From the NCBI RefSeq assembly GCF_000219215.1, contig NC_015727.1, positions 744,001 through 808,000 on the forward strand: 64,000 bases of DNA, in the 5' to 3' direction. A program made the position numbers and the translations under genes. Below the pieces are notes generated by a model. That model did no database searches. It saw only the letters and a program-made list of their open reading frames with translations, and was not told the origin of the DNA. Positions 1 through 9,069 of this stretch are shown here, piece after piece. How positions within the stretch are numbered: position 1 is the first letter of the stretch; each line of letters starts with the position of its first letter. The DNA comes from Cupriavidus necator N-1. Lineage in GTDB: Bacteria > Pseudomonadota > Gammaproteobacteria > Burkholderiales > Burkholderiaceae.

Positions 1-523
1 CGATGCCCGCCCAAATTGAACGAGCAAGGCTCAGCAGCGCTCGTGTGGAAGGAATCAGAATCCGTCGCTCATACAGTCAGTAGTGGGCGTGCTGAATCAA
101 CTCCTCAAGGGACAGCGATTCGGCAGCATCTTGCCGCATCCAAGCTTCGAGGCCTCTCCAGTGATCGTCATCGATTCGTGTCAAGCCGAGGTATTGGCAG
201 GCCCAGACCTGGTGTTCATACAGCGTCGGATATCGCTGATAGATGGTGCGCAGCGAGGCGATCGTCGGAGTTGGTAACCCCAGCTTTTCGCCCACGTATC
301 GCAAGAGCTGACGGGGGAGTGTGTTCAGTTGGTCAAGAGTACGTCCACTTGCCCGCAGAAATGCCAGCTGGATGGCGGCTCCGGCCCGGCCAGCACGCCG
401 AAATTTCTGGTTAATTGCGGCAATGTCGCTGCCGGTCAGCGCGAAATAGTACTCGACATCAAATTCCGACAATCGAGAAGGCAAGCTGTCTTTTCCCACA
501 TAGCGAAATCCCAAGCCCGGCAT
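1..523 (-). pseudogene. tnpA: Tn3-family transposase, N-terminal part, broken by a stop codon and cut by the window edge
   Basis: The reading frame starting at 523 encodes about 148 residues typical of the DUF4158 N-terminal domain of Tn3-family transposases (opening MPGLGFRYVGK, then a long helical region with LRYVGEKLGLPTPT and YEHQVWACQYLGL). The frame stops at 77-79 after HAHY, but the same frame continues without further stops to base 1 as LYERRILIPSTRALL, which is what the family has after a tryptophan at this place. A TGG-to-TGA change therefore explains the stop. The catalytic DDE domain would lie left of the window. Seen directly: stop and continuing frame; the Trp-to-stop history is inferred from the family pattern. 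Confidence 0.8.
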
Positions 524-649
524 CGTCCGCTCCCATCCAGGTGATACGATCCAAAACCGCGGGCGGACATGGTACTCCCGAAGTCACTCAAGGCCAGCAG
601 GCGGTTGTCTGTTTTGCTCGGAGCGCCTTGTAAAGAAAGGCTTTGCGGG

Positions 650-687
650 GAAACCGTAAGATTCTGCACAAAAAGGACGACTACCCC
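650..687. repeat. Candidate 38-bp terminal inverted repeat of the Tn3-family element
   Basis: Read on the minus strand from 687 the sequence begins GGGGTAGTCGTCC and runs into TGCAGAATCTTACGG. Tn3-family ends are about 38 bp and begin with GGGG, with a TAAG/TTACG-like inner part. It lies 127 bp upstream of the transposase start, which is where such an end is expected. The partner end is outside the window, so this rests on pattern only. The stretch 688-898 to its right holds no recognisable gene. Confidence 0.4.
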
Positions 688-898
688 GATACAGAACCCG
701 CTCGATCCGAACAATGCCTTGAACCCGCGGTGGATCACCGACCTGGAGTGAGCCGGGCGCCGTCACGCTGCGCCGGCGGGGTTGCGACAGTGGGCGGCAT
801 GCCGCCCGGGGTTGGCGGCGAAGGACTAGACTGGTGCAAGCACACGCTTTGCAGCGCGACTACGCGAAATCCGGGGCCATTTATAGGAGGGACGGATC

Positions 899-1189
899 AT
901 GCACACTGTCATCAGATCCTATTCGGGAGCCGGCGCCAAAGAGCTGTTTGATCTGCTGGAAAAGCGGACGTCGGAAATCGAATCCCTGATGCGTTCAGTC
1001 CAGGGCTTTGTCAGCTATACGCTGGTGCGGACCGCCGATGGCGGCTTTTCTGTCACCACCTGCAATGACAAGGCGGGCGTGGATGAAAGCGTTAAGCAGG
1101 CGAAGGACTGGATCGCCGCGAACGCTGCGGGTACCGGTGCCAGCGCGCCGACTATATCTGAAGGGACCGTCATGCTGCACGCGAAATAG
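899..1189 (+). CDS. Small dimeric alpha/beta-barrel-like protein (antibiotic biosynthesis monooxygenase-like fold), unknown role
   Basis: A 96-residue protein with a textbook Shine-Dalgarno AGGAGG at 885-890, eight bases before the ATG, so the start is firm. The pattern of an N-terminal beta strand (MHTVIRSYSG), a helix (AKELFDLLEKRTSEIESLM), a second strand (GFVSYTLVRTADGGFSVTTC) and a closing helix (GVDESVKQAKDWIAAN) is that of ABM-type dimeric ferredoxin-like barrels. No catalytic residues can be assigned. It stands alone, with no operon partner. Fold assignment is by eye and function is unknown. Confidence 0.75.
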   Translation: MHTVIRSYSGAGAKELFDLLEKRTSEIESLMRSVQGFVSYTLVRTADGGFSVTTCNDKAGVDESVKQAKDWIAANAAGTGASAPTISEGTVMLHAK

Positions 1190-1345
1190 CAATACAGCGC
1201 GGCATCGTCACGCGCTTCCCTGGTGCCGGGCAGCAGTCGCAAGACCGCCGACCAAGTCAATCGCTGTGGGGGGCTTCGAGGCTCTCTGGCGGTCTGCGTT
1301 TGGTGCTCCTGTTGGCATTAGATTGTTTTTCCTAGAATTCCCTAG

Positions 1346-1634
1346 ATGACCACCCGAACGGGGGCGACCATGGGCGAGGGGCTGCGCTGTGTCCACGAGC
1401 CGTACCGTGGCATGTACGTCAATGTTGTGGCTTTCGAAGTCGCCCAGGTCAGCAGGGACACCACCGGGGCAAAAGTGGCATTACCTGCTCGCCGTCCGAC
1501 GGCCAGTTCTCGACTTTGAAATGGTTTACGGCCCGACTACTGACCAAACCGACTACTTCACGCGCGAGGCAGCCGAACAAGCGGCTATCCACTATGGCAA
1601 GCGCGCTATTGATGTCTATCTAGGTCAGGGCTGA
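1346..1634 (+). pseudogene. Small hypothetical gene split by a frameshift
   Basis: Two overlapping frames read like one protein. From an ATG at 1346 (or 1370) the first frame gives HEPYRGMYVNVVAFEVAQVS and stops near 1522. The second frame, one base later, gives WHYLLAVRRPVLDFEMVYGP followed by FTREAAEQAAIHYGKRAIDVYLGQG to 1634. The switch would fall around the ACCACCGGGGCAAAAG stretch near 1460-1475, a place where a single base gain is easy. The family is not recognised. The alternative is that only the second frame (81 residues, from 1389) is expressed. Confidence 0.4.
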
Positions 1635-1721
1635 CGTCATGCCTCGACTCTCCTGAACTCCACCACCCACACTTATTGCGAGATGGCCTGGGGTGGGGTT
1701 ACCGCGAATACTGGAGAGCAG

Positions 1722-1922
1722 ATGGAAGACAGCTTCTTCTACAAGAACCACGATGTCGTCATGGAGTTGTCTGAGAGGACATTCGGGCACTGGCACTGGT
1801 CGTACACTCTTGACGGGCAAGGTACTTTTGAAAGTCAATGCGACGCGTTTGGCACGCGGGAGCTGGCGATGGTCGATGCAAAGAGCAATGCTCAGGCACG
1901 CATCGACCGAGCATCGAGTTAG
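1722..1922 (+). CDS. Small hypothetical protein (66 aa)
   Basis: The ATG at 1722 follows a GGAGAG Shine-Dalgarno-like stretch. The product begins MEDSFFYKNHDVVMELSE and has an aromatic FGHWHWSYTLDG segment that looks like paired beta strands, then a helix-forming tail (ELAMVDAKSNAQARID). The layout resembles small uncharacterised proteins of Burkholderiales plasmids and islands; no function can be given. An in-frame ATG at 1683 would add 13 residues, but that leader has no ribosome-binding site. Confidence 0.5.
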   Translation: MEDSFFYKNHDVVMELSERTFGHWHWSYTLDGQGTFESQCDAFGTRELAMVDAKSNAQARIDRASS

Positions 1923-1936
1923 AGGCTGCTCATGCG

Positions 1937-2212
1937 GCCGCCTTGCTCCCTTCCCCCGATTACACCGCTTGGCTCGCTGGGTTGAAAACTCGGGTCGAGC
2001 AGGCACGCCGGAGTGCGGTCCTCTCGGTCACCGGGAACTCGTGACGCTCTATTGGCAGATCGGACGTGACATCCTCGAGCGGCAGCACAGCAGGGATGGG
2101 CAGCCCGGGGGATAGACCGGCTCGCACGCGATCTGCGGGTGACGTTTCCAGACATTAGGGTTTTCGCCGCGCAACCTCAAGTACATGCGCGCGCTTGCCG
2201 AGGCTTGGTCCA
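1937..2212 (+). pseudogene. Decayed DUF1016 / YhcG-type nuclease-like gene, N-terminal part only
   Basis: Four pieces in successive frames line up with the DUF1016 N-terminal domain: PDYTAWLAGLKTRVEQARR, then RELVTLYWQIGRDILERQ, then IDRLARDLRVTFPDI, then PRNLKYMRALAEAW. At least three frameshifts separate them (near 2036, 2095 and 2155), and nothing of the PD-(D/E)XK nuclease domain follows. The family includes YhcG-like proteins linked to restriction and defence islands. This copy cannot make a functional product. Confidence 0.7.
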
Positions 2213-2252
2213 AACGAACAGCGCGAATGATATGCCAAGGAGGCCGCCGAGC

Positions 2253-2381
2253 ATGGCTAGTCGCGCAGCCACCGGGAAAATGCTGCACGTGCACGAAGTC
2301 GATGGTCGGCAGTTTGCGCCACGAGCAGGACGGGCAGATTTGTCCTGGCTGCTTCGAGTCGAGGAAGCGGAATGGATTTAG
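2253..2381 (+). pseudogene. Fragment related to the C-terminal part of the following gene
   Basis: The short frame reads MASRAATGKMLHVHEVDG and ends at 2381. The LHVHEVDGRQFAP segment matches LHVHDIDGKLFAIP near the C-terminus of the zinc-ribbon-like protein encoded at 2581-3264. It appears to be a worn partial copy of the same family. Bases 2382-2580 hold no recognisable gene. Confidence 0.3.
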
Positions 2382-2580
2382 GTCGGGCAGCACACAAAAG
2401 GTTCGGGCCCGGCCAAAAGCAACATAGACCTTCTCCCGGGCATAAACTGGAAGGACGCGGCGGCCGCAGTGTGTCCCGGCGCCCAGAGTTTCTGTAAGCC
2501 TCCGGGCAGACTCCAGAGCGTGGCGGGTGCCGGCTGCGCGGCGATAGCGACGCTACGCCCAAACTGCCTTCTCACATGCC

Positions 2581-3264
2581 ATGAGTTACATTCGCGCACC
2601 GTTCACCGACGATCAGGTTCAGAAGCTCAACGAGAACCAGGTCTGCCTCGGCGGCCCGGTTCTGCGCGCCTTCACCTGCAGGAACAGCGCCGATCATCGC
2701 CACGGAGTCGAAGGTGGCGCCCCTGGCATCCTGATTGCCACCAAGTACGGCTGGGTTTGCCCACACTGCAACTACAAGAGGGACTGGGCATTCGCAATCA
2801 TGGCGACCCGGTTGACGCGCCCGCCGACCGCCATCCAATCCTTTGTCTATACGACGCCCTCAATCGAGAAGGCCAACATCCTCCTCGGTCAATATGAACG
2901 GCTAGCGGCAACCGAGCGCCCCGGCGCCGCCGTGATGGTCGCCTGTATCAAGAATCGCATCGAGGAAATGTCGCTCCCCGGATTCGGCGCTATCGAGCTC
3001 AGCGAGATCCCCACTGACGCGGTGGTGAGACGATCAGAAGGACGGAAATACCGGATCGTCTCGGGACAATCACATCTCCAAGCCGCCTTGCGCCTGACCG
3101 GCCGCGCGCTGGTGACGGATGCTGTCACCCATGAACAGTTACACGTCCATGACATCGACGGCAAACTGTTTGCCATTCCGTCAGACGCCCAAGCAGTGCT
3201 CGACTCAGAAACACTTAAGGCGATCGAACACGCCAAGGCCGACCCGCGCGCGAGAGGCGCGTGA
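2581..3264 (+). CDS. Hypothetical protein with an N-terminal zinc-ribbon-like region; C-terminal end probably frameshifted
   Basis: A 227-residue protein of unknown function. The first 70 residues carry possible metal ligands Cys22, Cys33, His39, His41, Cys60 and Cys63 (the last pair as CPHC), suggesting a zinc ribbon. The rest is helical with an LHVHDIDGKLFAIPSDAQ segment. The frame ends at 3264 in ADPRARGA, but one frame over the sequence continues as AREARELVSLYATLLSHG and ends ELDPAHI at 3364, reading like a natural C-terminus. The switch falls in a CGCGCGCG run near 3246, so a slip there (real or a sequencing error) is likely. Confidence 0.6.
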   Translation: MSYIRAPFTDDQVQKLNENQVCLGGPVLRAFTCRNSADHRHGVEGGAPGILIATKYGWVCPHCNYKRDWAFAIMATRLTRPPTAIQSFVYTTPSIEKANILLGQYERLAATERPGAAVMVACIKNRIEEMSLPGFGAIELSEIPTDAVVRRSEGRKYRIVSGQSHLQAALRLTGRALVTDAVTHEQLHVHDIDGKLFAIPSDAQAVLDSETLKAIEHAKADPRARGA

Positions 3265-3368
3265 ACTCGTTTCGCTGTACGCCACGCTGCTCTCACATGG
3301 CACGGATCTCAATGCGAAGAGCGTTGCTGCGATGATTCGGGAATTGGATCCGGCGCATATCTAGAGGA

Positions 3369-3728
3369 TCAAGCTCTTGCGCGACCTGGCTCGCCCATGC
3401 GACCCAAGGCCTCCCGAATTTGGACAGCGAGTTCCGCCATCGACCTGGTTTCAGGGTAGAAGAGACACCTGCCGTCGGCATTGCGCTGAACCAGATGCAC
3501 CCCGGCTTCCAAATGGGAGACGCTGACATGCAATCTTTCGTTGATGACCAAGATGCCATCGCGCGCCTCATCTTCGATGCGATCGCGGCAATGAATTCCA
3601 AGGGCTTCGAGCTGGCGCCCGACCCCAGTATGCGGTTCATGTCTGACAAAAAGGGGACGTCCCGGGCGCACCCCCTTCGCCGTCCAAGCCGGGGTGTTAG
3701 TACAGCCCAGGTGCGCAAAGAGGCGCAT
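3369..3728 (-). CDS. Possible hypothetical ORF (119 aa), weakly supported
   Basis: Reading leftwards this frame gives a 119-residue product whose second half (ILVINERLHVSVSHLEAGVH, then SMAELAVQIREALGRMGEPG) has the look of a real coding sequence: alternating beta-strand and amphipathic-helix pattern. No family is recognised and no clear ribosome-binding site precedes the start. It could be the 3' remnant of a gene that was transcribed away from the long palindrome at 3829-3882. The plus strand here is open as well, so the call is tentative. Confidence 0.3.
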   Translation of the reverse strand: MRLFAHLGCTNTPAWTAKGVRPGRPLFVRHEPHTGVGRQLEALGIHCRDRIEDEARDGILVINERLHVSVSHLEAGVHLVQRNADGRCLFYPETRSMAELAVQIREALGRMGEPGRARA

Positions 3729-3828
3729 CTACCGCAGGACGCTTGTCCGTGGCGTAGTGGATGGGCGCAGGTGGTTGGGAAGGGCGTTTGGCGTGGCTTC
3801 TTGTGGCAGTCAGGCACGTCACCTTCGC

Positions 3829-3882
3829 TGTCGTCCATTGTCGTCAAAACGACAATTGCCGTTTTGACGACAATGGACGACA
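3829..3882. promoter_or_regulatory. Long palindrome with repeated TTGTCGTC/GACGACAA boxes, likely operator
   Basis: Two perfect 23-bp arms (3829-3851 and 3860-3882) face each other across 8 bp. Within them the octamer TTGTCGTC or its complement GACGACAA occurs several times; one inner pair, TTGTCGT-CAAA-ACGACAA at 3839-3856, is itself a dyad. It lies immediately before the ATPase start at 3891 and covers the alternative ATG at 3873. The arrangement suits cooperative binding of a dimeric regulator, or a hairpin in the leader RNA. The regulator is not known. Confidence 0.65.
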
Positions 3883-3890
3883 ATACCCAC

Positions 3891-4994
3891 ATGATTACCT
3901 TCGACGATATCGAGATCCGCCGGCCCGAACTGGCGAAATCTTACTTGCAACTACTCCAAGCTCAGCCTGGGCGGCCAATTGCATTATTTGCACCACGGCG
4001 GGTCGGCAAGACGTTTTTCCTGGACCAGGATCTCACTCCTGTATCCCGAAAAGCGCGGTTCGTCCCCGTTTATGCGGATCTCTGGTTGAATCAGGCTGCG
4101 CCATTGGCGGCAATCAACCATGCGTTGGAAGAGGCGCTTGATGATCTCACTGTGCCCACGACCCGCGCCGGAAAGATCGGGAAAACACCCGTCAAGAAAA
4201 TTGGGATGCTCAGCGCCAGTGTCGAGCTGGGCGAAGAGCCTACCAGGCGCAAGCTGCCCGACGATCCTGCACTCCGGTTTGACACGCTGGTCGCACGGCT
4301 GGCGTCGCAATCTGGCCATACGGTTCTACTGATGTTGGATGAAGTGCAAGTGCTGGCCGAGATCGCCGACGGTCGATCAGCCATCGCTACGATCCGAGCG
4401 GTTCTGCAGAAGCGCAAGCGAGACGTCCTCGCGGTTTTCACGGGTTCCTCGCAAGAGGCCTTGGCAGCAATGACGGTCGCTTCCGGCGGACCGATGTATC
4501 AATTTGCCCAGTTGCTCGATTTTCCCGCACTGGGTATCGAGTACCCCAAGGCCCTGGCCAAACACTATGCATCAGTGCACACCGATAAGACCCTTGATGT
4601 CGACGATCTTGTAAAAGCATTCGAGTATCTCGGTCACAAGCCAGCATTGATGAAGGACCTGGTGAAATGGATGTCAGCCGAGGGCGTGACGGACGTGCAG
4701 CTTGCTCTGAATCGCTTCGTTCAAGACGGACGACTTATCGCGGGCTGGGAAGGTCTGCTGGCAAGCCTGCAGCCATTTGAACAGGTATTGCTGAGCGTCA
4801 TCGCGAAGGGTCACGCACCGTTCGCTAAGGGCACGATTACATTGCTCAATAAAGACCCGCGTTTCACCGCTTCGGTGTCGAAGGTCCGTGCCGCTCTGGA
4901 GCGCCTGCGCAAGTCCGGTGTTCTGGCCAAGACGGCAGGGCGCGGCTACCTCATAGACGACACGTTGTTCGCCGAGTTTCTGAAACGTCATTAA
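3891..4994 (+). CDS. AAA+ ATPase with C-terminal winged-helix-like domain
   Basis: A 367-residue P-loop ATPase. Walker A is APRRVGKT (residues 34-41) and Walker B is LLMLDE with Asp150 and Glu151. Sensor-like text VLAVFTGSSQEAL follows. The last 90 residues (FEQVLLSVIAKG, VSKVRAALERLRKSGVLAK, GYLIDDTLFAEFL) look like a winged helix. This is the domain order of archaeal-type/STAND-like ATPases of unknown role found in mobile regions. ATG 3891 is chosen because MITFDDIEIRR begins the conserved part; ATG 3873 lies inside the palindrome. The open frame further upstream to 3420 is not convincing. It has no operon partner, and the function is unknown. Confidence 0.75.
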   Translation: MITFDDIEIRRPELAKSYLQLLQAQPGRPIALFAPRRVGKTFFLDQDLTPVSRKARFVPVYADLWLNQAAPLAAINHALEEALDDLTVPTTRAGKIGKTPVKKIGMLSASVELGEEPTRRKLPDDPALRFDTLVARLASQSGHTVLLMLDEVQVLAEIADGRSAIATIRAVLQKRKRDVLAVFTGSSQEALAAMTVASGGPMYQFAQLLDFPALGIEYPKALAKHYASVHTDKTLDVDDLVKAFEYLGHKPALMKDLVKWMSAEGVTDVQLALNRFVQDGRLIAGWEGLLASLQPFEQVLLSVIAKGHAPFAKGTITLLNKDPRFTASVSKVRAALERLRKSGVLAKTAGRGYLIDDTLFAEFLKRH

Positions 4995-5245
4995 GACCAG
5001 ATTGGACTGGACTGGTATGAATACGACGGACTCCATGTCCTGCGAGGAAGTCGACTCATTCGACATAACACCCGTACACAGAATTTTTGCCCGCGCGCTA
5101 GGGAATTGCTGATCAATAGCAGCGGCGCTGGGGATTGACGGCTGTTTGGTGCCCGATTTTCACCATGCGGAAAGCAGAGAGATCTGAGCCCGATTTCGCG
5201 CCGCATGCCCCCCATCTCGTGCCCTTTCGGGCTCGATTTGCATCT
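4995..5245. other. Spacer between the ATPase and the IS5 transposase end
   Basis: No gene is seen. The stretch must contain one end of the IS5-family element whose transposase stops at 5246, but its terminal repeat could not be matched by eye to sequence beyond 8900, so the element boundary is left open. Confidence 0.4.
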
Positions 5246-6118
5246 TCAAGACGGATAGCTCCCCTGAAACGCCAACAACGGCTTTTTGGCGATCACCAGA
5301 TTTGCGAGACCGAACAGGCTGAACATCTGTGCCGTGTTCTTGGCCAAGCCCTTGTAGCGGGTTTTCTTGTGACCAAACAAGTTCTTCACCACGTGAAAGG
5401 GATGTTCTACCCGCGCCCGAATCTGGGCCTTCTTTCTCTCCACTGCCTTCGTCAGGTCCTTCCACCGACCTTCCGGCATCTTTTCAACCTTGCTGCGCTT
5501 TGCTGCTACGTGCCAGCTTATGTCAGCGCGGATCGTCCCTTGCCCTTGGGCTTGTTTGATCTCATCCCTGCGCTCCACACCCGTGTAACCCGCATCAAGA
5601 TGCACTTGGCTTTCCTCGCCATGCAGCAGGTGATGGGTGTGAGCGATATCGCTTTCGTTCGCCGCCGTCGTGTGCAAGCTGTGCACCAGTCCCGAGTCGG
5701 CGTCGGCGCCGACGTGTGTCTTCATCCCAAAATGCCATTCGTTTCCCTTCTTCGTCTGGTGCATCTCCGGATCGCGCGACTTGCTCTTATTCTTGGTCGA
5801 ACTCGGTGCCCCGATCAGGGTGGCATCGACCATCGTGCCCTCTCGCATCAGCAGCCCCCGCTCACTGAGCACGGCCTTGACCTCACCGAACATCGCGGCA
5901 GTCAACTTGTGCTTCTCGAGCAACCGGCGAAACTTGAGCAGCGTAGTCGCATCCGGCGCCGACTCTTGCGACAGATCCACACCCACGAATTGACGCAACG
6001 CCTGGCTGTCGTAGAGGGCGTCTTCCACGGCTTCGTCACTGAGACTGAATGTGGTGGTCTAATTTCCTCGGACAGGTCGATAGGAGGACAATCCGGAATC
6101 GACGAGGAAAAAAGATAG

Positions 6119-6415
<297 letters not shown>

Positions 6416-6998
6416 GCTACCGGGTGGTAGCCCACTTGCAACAGGAGGCCGTATCGGTCAGTAACGCCTGCCGGGTATTGCAGGTGAGCCGCTCGGGCTA
6501 CTATGCGCACCGCCGCGCCAAGCCAAGCATGAAGACTCTGCAGGAGCAGACCCACGTCAAAGCGGCGTTCGCTGCGAGCGGCGCCAGCTACGGCAGCCGG
6601 CGTGTCATGCATGCGGTGCGGGAACAAGGGGTGCGCCTTGGCCGCTACCGGATTCGTAGGCTGATGCGCGAAGCGGGCTTGCGCGCGACCTGGAAGCGTA
6701 AGTTCGTGTCGACGACTGACAGCAAGCACACGCTGCCAGTGGCAGAGAACGTGCTGGACCGGCAATTCGACGTGGCCGAGCCGAATCGGGCCTGGACTTC
6801 GGACATAACGTATATCCGCACGGCTCAAGGCTGGCTGTATCTGGCGGTCGTGCTGGACTTGTACTCGCGCAAGGTCGTGGGCTGGTCGATGGCGCCGACC
6901 ATGCCGGCCGACCTGGTGATGTCGGCACTGAGCATGGCGCTGCAGCAGCGAAGGCCAGCGCCGGGACTGGTGCTGCACTCGGATAGGGGCAGTCAGTA

Positions 6999-8373
6999 GG
7001 AGGTGTCAGGAATTCTGTGTGCTGAGGTCGGTTAAATAAATCTCAGCGTAGGGCGTTGGTGAAGCGGTCACCGAAGAGAATGGCGAACTGGTTGGCCGCT
7101 TGTTTCCAGGTGATGGGCGGCATCTTCCAATCTTTCTCGATGTTGCGCAAGGCCAGGTACAGCAGCTTGCTGGCGGCTTCGTCGCTGGGGAAGTGGCCCC
7201 GGTTCTTGACGATCTTGCGCAACTGCATGTGCATGCTCTCGATGGCATTAGTGGTGTAGATGATTCTGCGCACTTCCGGCGGATAGGCGAAGAACGGGAT
7301 GACCTGCTCCCATTGCCGCCGCCACATGTCGGCCACCGTCGGGAATTTGCGGCCCCAGTCGCTGCCGGCAAAGGCATCCAGCGCAGTGGCAGCGGCATCG
7401 GCCGTGGCAGCCTGGTAAATCGGCTTGAGCGCGGTCGCCAGGCCCTTGCGATCCTTCCAGCTCGCCAGGTTGAGCGAGTTGCGGATCAGGTGGACGATGC
7501 AGGTCTGGATTTGCGCGGCCGGGTAGACGGCCTCGATGGCCTGGGGGAAGCCGCGCAGGCCATCGACCACGGCGACCAGGATGTCCTCCAGGCCGCGGTT
7601 CTTCAGTTCGTTGAAGACCTTGAGCCAGAACTTGGCGCCTTCGGTCTGCTCGATCCACAGGCCGAGGACTTCCTTGCGCCCATCGGCGCGGATGCCCAGC
7701 GCGAGGTACACCGCCTTGTTCCTGACGGTGCCTTCGTCGCGGATCTTCAGGCGCAGCGCGTCGAAGTAGACAATGGGGTACATCGCCTCCAGCGGGCGCT
7801 GCTGCCATTGTTCGACCTCGGCCAGCACTTCGTCGGTGATGGTGGAAATCAGGTCAGGCGAGACCTGCAGCCCATACAGTTCCTGCAAATGGCCCTGAAT
7901 CTCACGCACGCTCATCCCGCGTGCATACATGCTGATTACGTGGTCGTCGAAGCCGGACAGCCGGCGTTGGTACTTGGCGACCAGTTGCGGCTCGAAGGTG
8001 GCTTGCCGGTCGCGCGGAATGTCCAGTTCCAGCTCGCCGTTGGGCGTGATGACGGTCTTTGCACTGCTGCCGTTGCGGTGATTGCCGCTCTTGCCTTGCT
8101 TGGCCTCGCTGGCCAGATGGTGCGTCAGTTCGGCGGCAAGCATACGCTCGGCCAACTGCTTCTTGAGCAGGCCGGCCAAACCTGATTCACCGAGAATCGA
8201 CTCGGCGTCCTTGTTCTGTACCTGAGCCAGCAGTTGATCGATCAACTCATCCGGAAACAGCTTCGGCGCGCTCGATTTCTTGCTCTTCTTGGTCATGCTT
8301 GTTGTTTCGGTCATAAGGGCGTTTCTTTCGATATCGTCTCATGACCTCAACACACAAGAAATCTGACAGGCTC
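6999..8373 (-). mobile_element. IS256-family insertion sequence (1375 bp)
   Basis: It is flanked by the 8-bp direct repeat AGTCAGTA at 6991-6998 and 8374-8381, the size expected for IS256. The ends GGAGGTGTCAGGAATTC and, on the other strand, GAGCCTGTCAGATTTC share the block TGTCAG and later GTGTG-TTGAGGTC, consistent with imperfect terminal repeats. It contains one intact transposase gene and disrupts orfB of the surrounding IS3 element. Being the innermost insertion it is the most recent of the three. Confidence 0.93.
7043..8314 (-). CDS. IS256-family transposase (mutator type)
   Basis: A 423-residue protein of full family length. Recognisable blocks are the N-terminal region DELIDQLLAQVQNKDAESIL, the DNA-binding part LTHHLASEAKQGKSGNHRNG, YARGMSVREIQGHL, the catalytic segments YPIVYFDALRLKIRDEG (first Asp) and LVAVVDGLRGFPQAI (second Asp), the C-terminal IVHLIRNSL, and FYTTNAIES-like IIYTTNAIESMHMQLRKI (third catalytic Glu). 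No frame damage is visible, so this copy may be active. Confidence 0.95.
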   Translation of the reverse strand: MTETTSMTKKSKKSSAPKLFPDELIDQLLAQVQNKDAESILGESGLAGLLKKQLAERMLAAELTHHLASEAKQGKSGNHRNGSSAKTVITPNGELELDIPRDRQATFEPQLVAKYQRRLSGFDDHVISMYARGMSVREIQGHLQELYGLQVSPDLISTITDEVLAEVEQWQQRPLEAMYPIVYFDALRLKIRDEGTVRNKAVYLALGIRADGRKEVLGLWIEQTEGAKFWLKVFNELKNRGLEDILVAVVDGLRGFPQAIEAVYPAAQIQTCIVHLIRNSLNLASWKDRKGLATALKPIYQAATADAAATALDAFAGSDWGRKFPTVADMWRRQWEQVIPFFAYPPEVRRIIYTTNAIESMHMQLRKIVKNRGHFPSDEAASKLLYLALRNIEKDWKMPPITWKQAANQFAILFGDRFTNALR

Positions 8374-9010
8374 AGTCAGTACGCGAGCGCGGAGTATCAG
8401 ACCTTGCTGGCACGCCATCAGATTGTTTGCAGCATGAGTCGAAAAGGCAATTGCTGGGATAACGCGGTGACGGAACGGTTCTTCCTGAACCTGAAGATGG
8501 AGCGCGTGTGGCAGCGTCAATACGCCAACCACGCCGAGGCACGGCGCGACATCACCCAGTACATCGTTGGTTTCTATAATCCGGTGCGCTTGCACTCAAC
8601 CCTGGGGTATCTGTCGCCCGCTGCCTACGAGGCGAAATCGATAGAAAAAGAACCTATCTGCCTGTCCGAAATAACTTGACCACTACAGAACCACTGTTGC
8701 AGACAGTACATCCGCAACATCCTCTCCACGCCAATCGGCTGGCGCCCAACACGGCCGCTCGTCGGATACAGCGGCTCAATCAACGCGGTCCACCGTGCCC
8801 ACGGCACGATCCGATCCATCTCCCCGAGAAACTTCTCGCGCCGAGTCACGCGCTTCTTCTTCGCGAACTCAACTTCGGCAAAGCTCGTTTGTTTCATCCT
8901 TGTCTTTGTCTTCCATGCCTTCACCTTCAACGCGCCACGCTTTCCGCCAGATGACCCGTGGCTGAATTGATCGTAAGCGCTAGATTCAGCACACCTTGAG
9001 GAGTCGATTG

Positions 9011-9050
9011 TTACCCGGTAACGTTGCAGAACGGTGTGTTACCGGGTAAC
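9011..9050. promoter_or_regulatory. Pair of TTACC(C/G)GGTAA palindromes, likely operators
   Basis: TTACCCGGTAA (9011-9021) and TTACCGGGTAA (9039-9049) are near-identical 11-bp palindromes 28 bp apart, just before the gene at 9070. A third, TTACCGGTAA at 9341-9350, lies just after that gene. Their placement suggests binding sites for the small protein encoded between them. The 28-bp spacing would put two dimers on nearly the same face of the helix, at about 2.7 turns. Confidence 0.6.
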
Positions 9051-9069
9051 GCAGATGAAGGAGTGCAGG

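Noticed and set aside
3829..3882. Palindrome as a transposon end
   Set aside because: No target duplication or transposase next to it, and the arms are adjacent rather than at opposite ends of an element.
3420..3890. Open frame extending the AAA+ ATPase 157 residues upstream
   Set aside because: The added sequence shows no family pattern, crosses the palindrome and has no ribosome-binding site; the conserved part begins at 3891.
3293..3892. Minus-strand frame starting inside the palindrome
   Set aside because: Its opening residues only mirror the dyad, and the rest does not look like protein; only the inner frame 3369-3728 was kept, with low confidence.
5135..6118. 327-residue open frame on the plus strand over the IS5 transposase
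   Set aside because: The minus strand encodes the recognised transposase; the plus frame has no family pattern.
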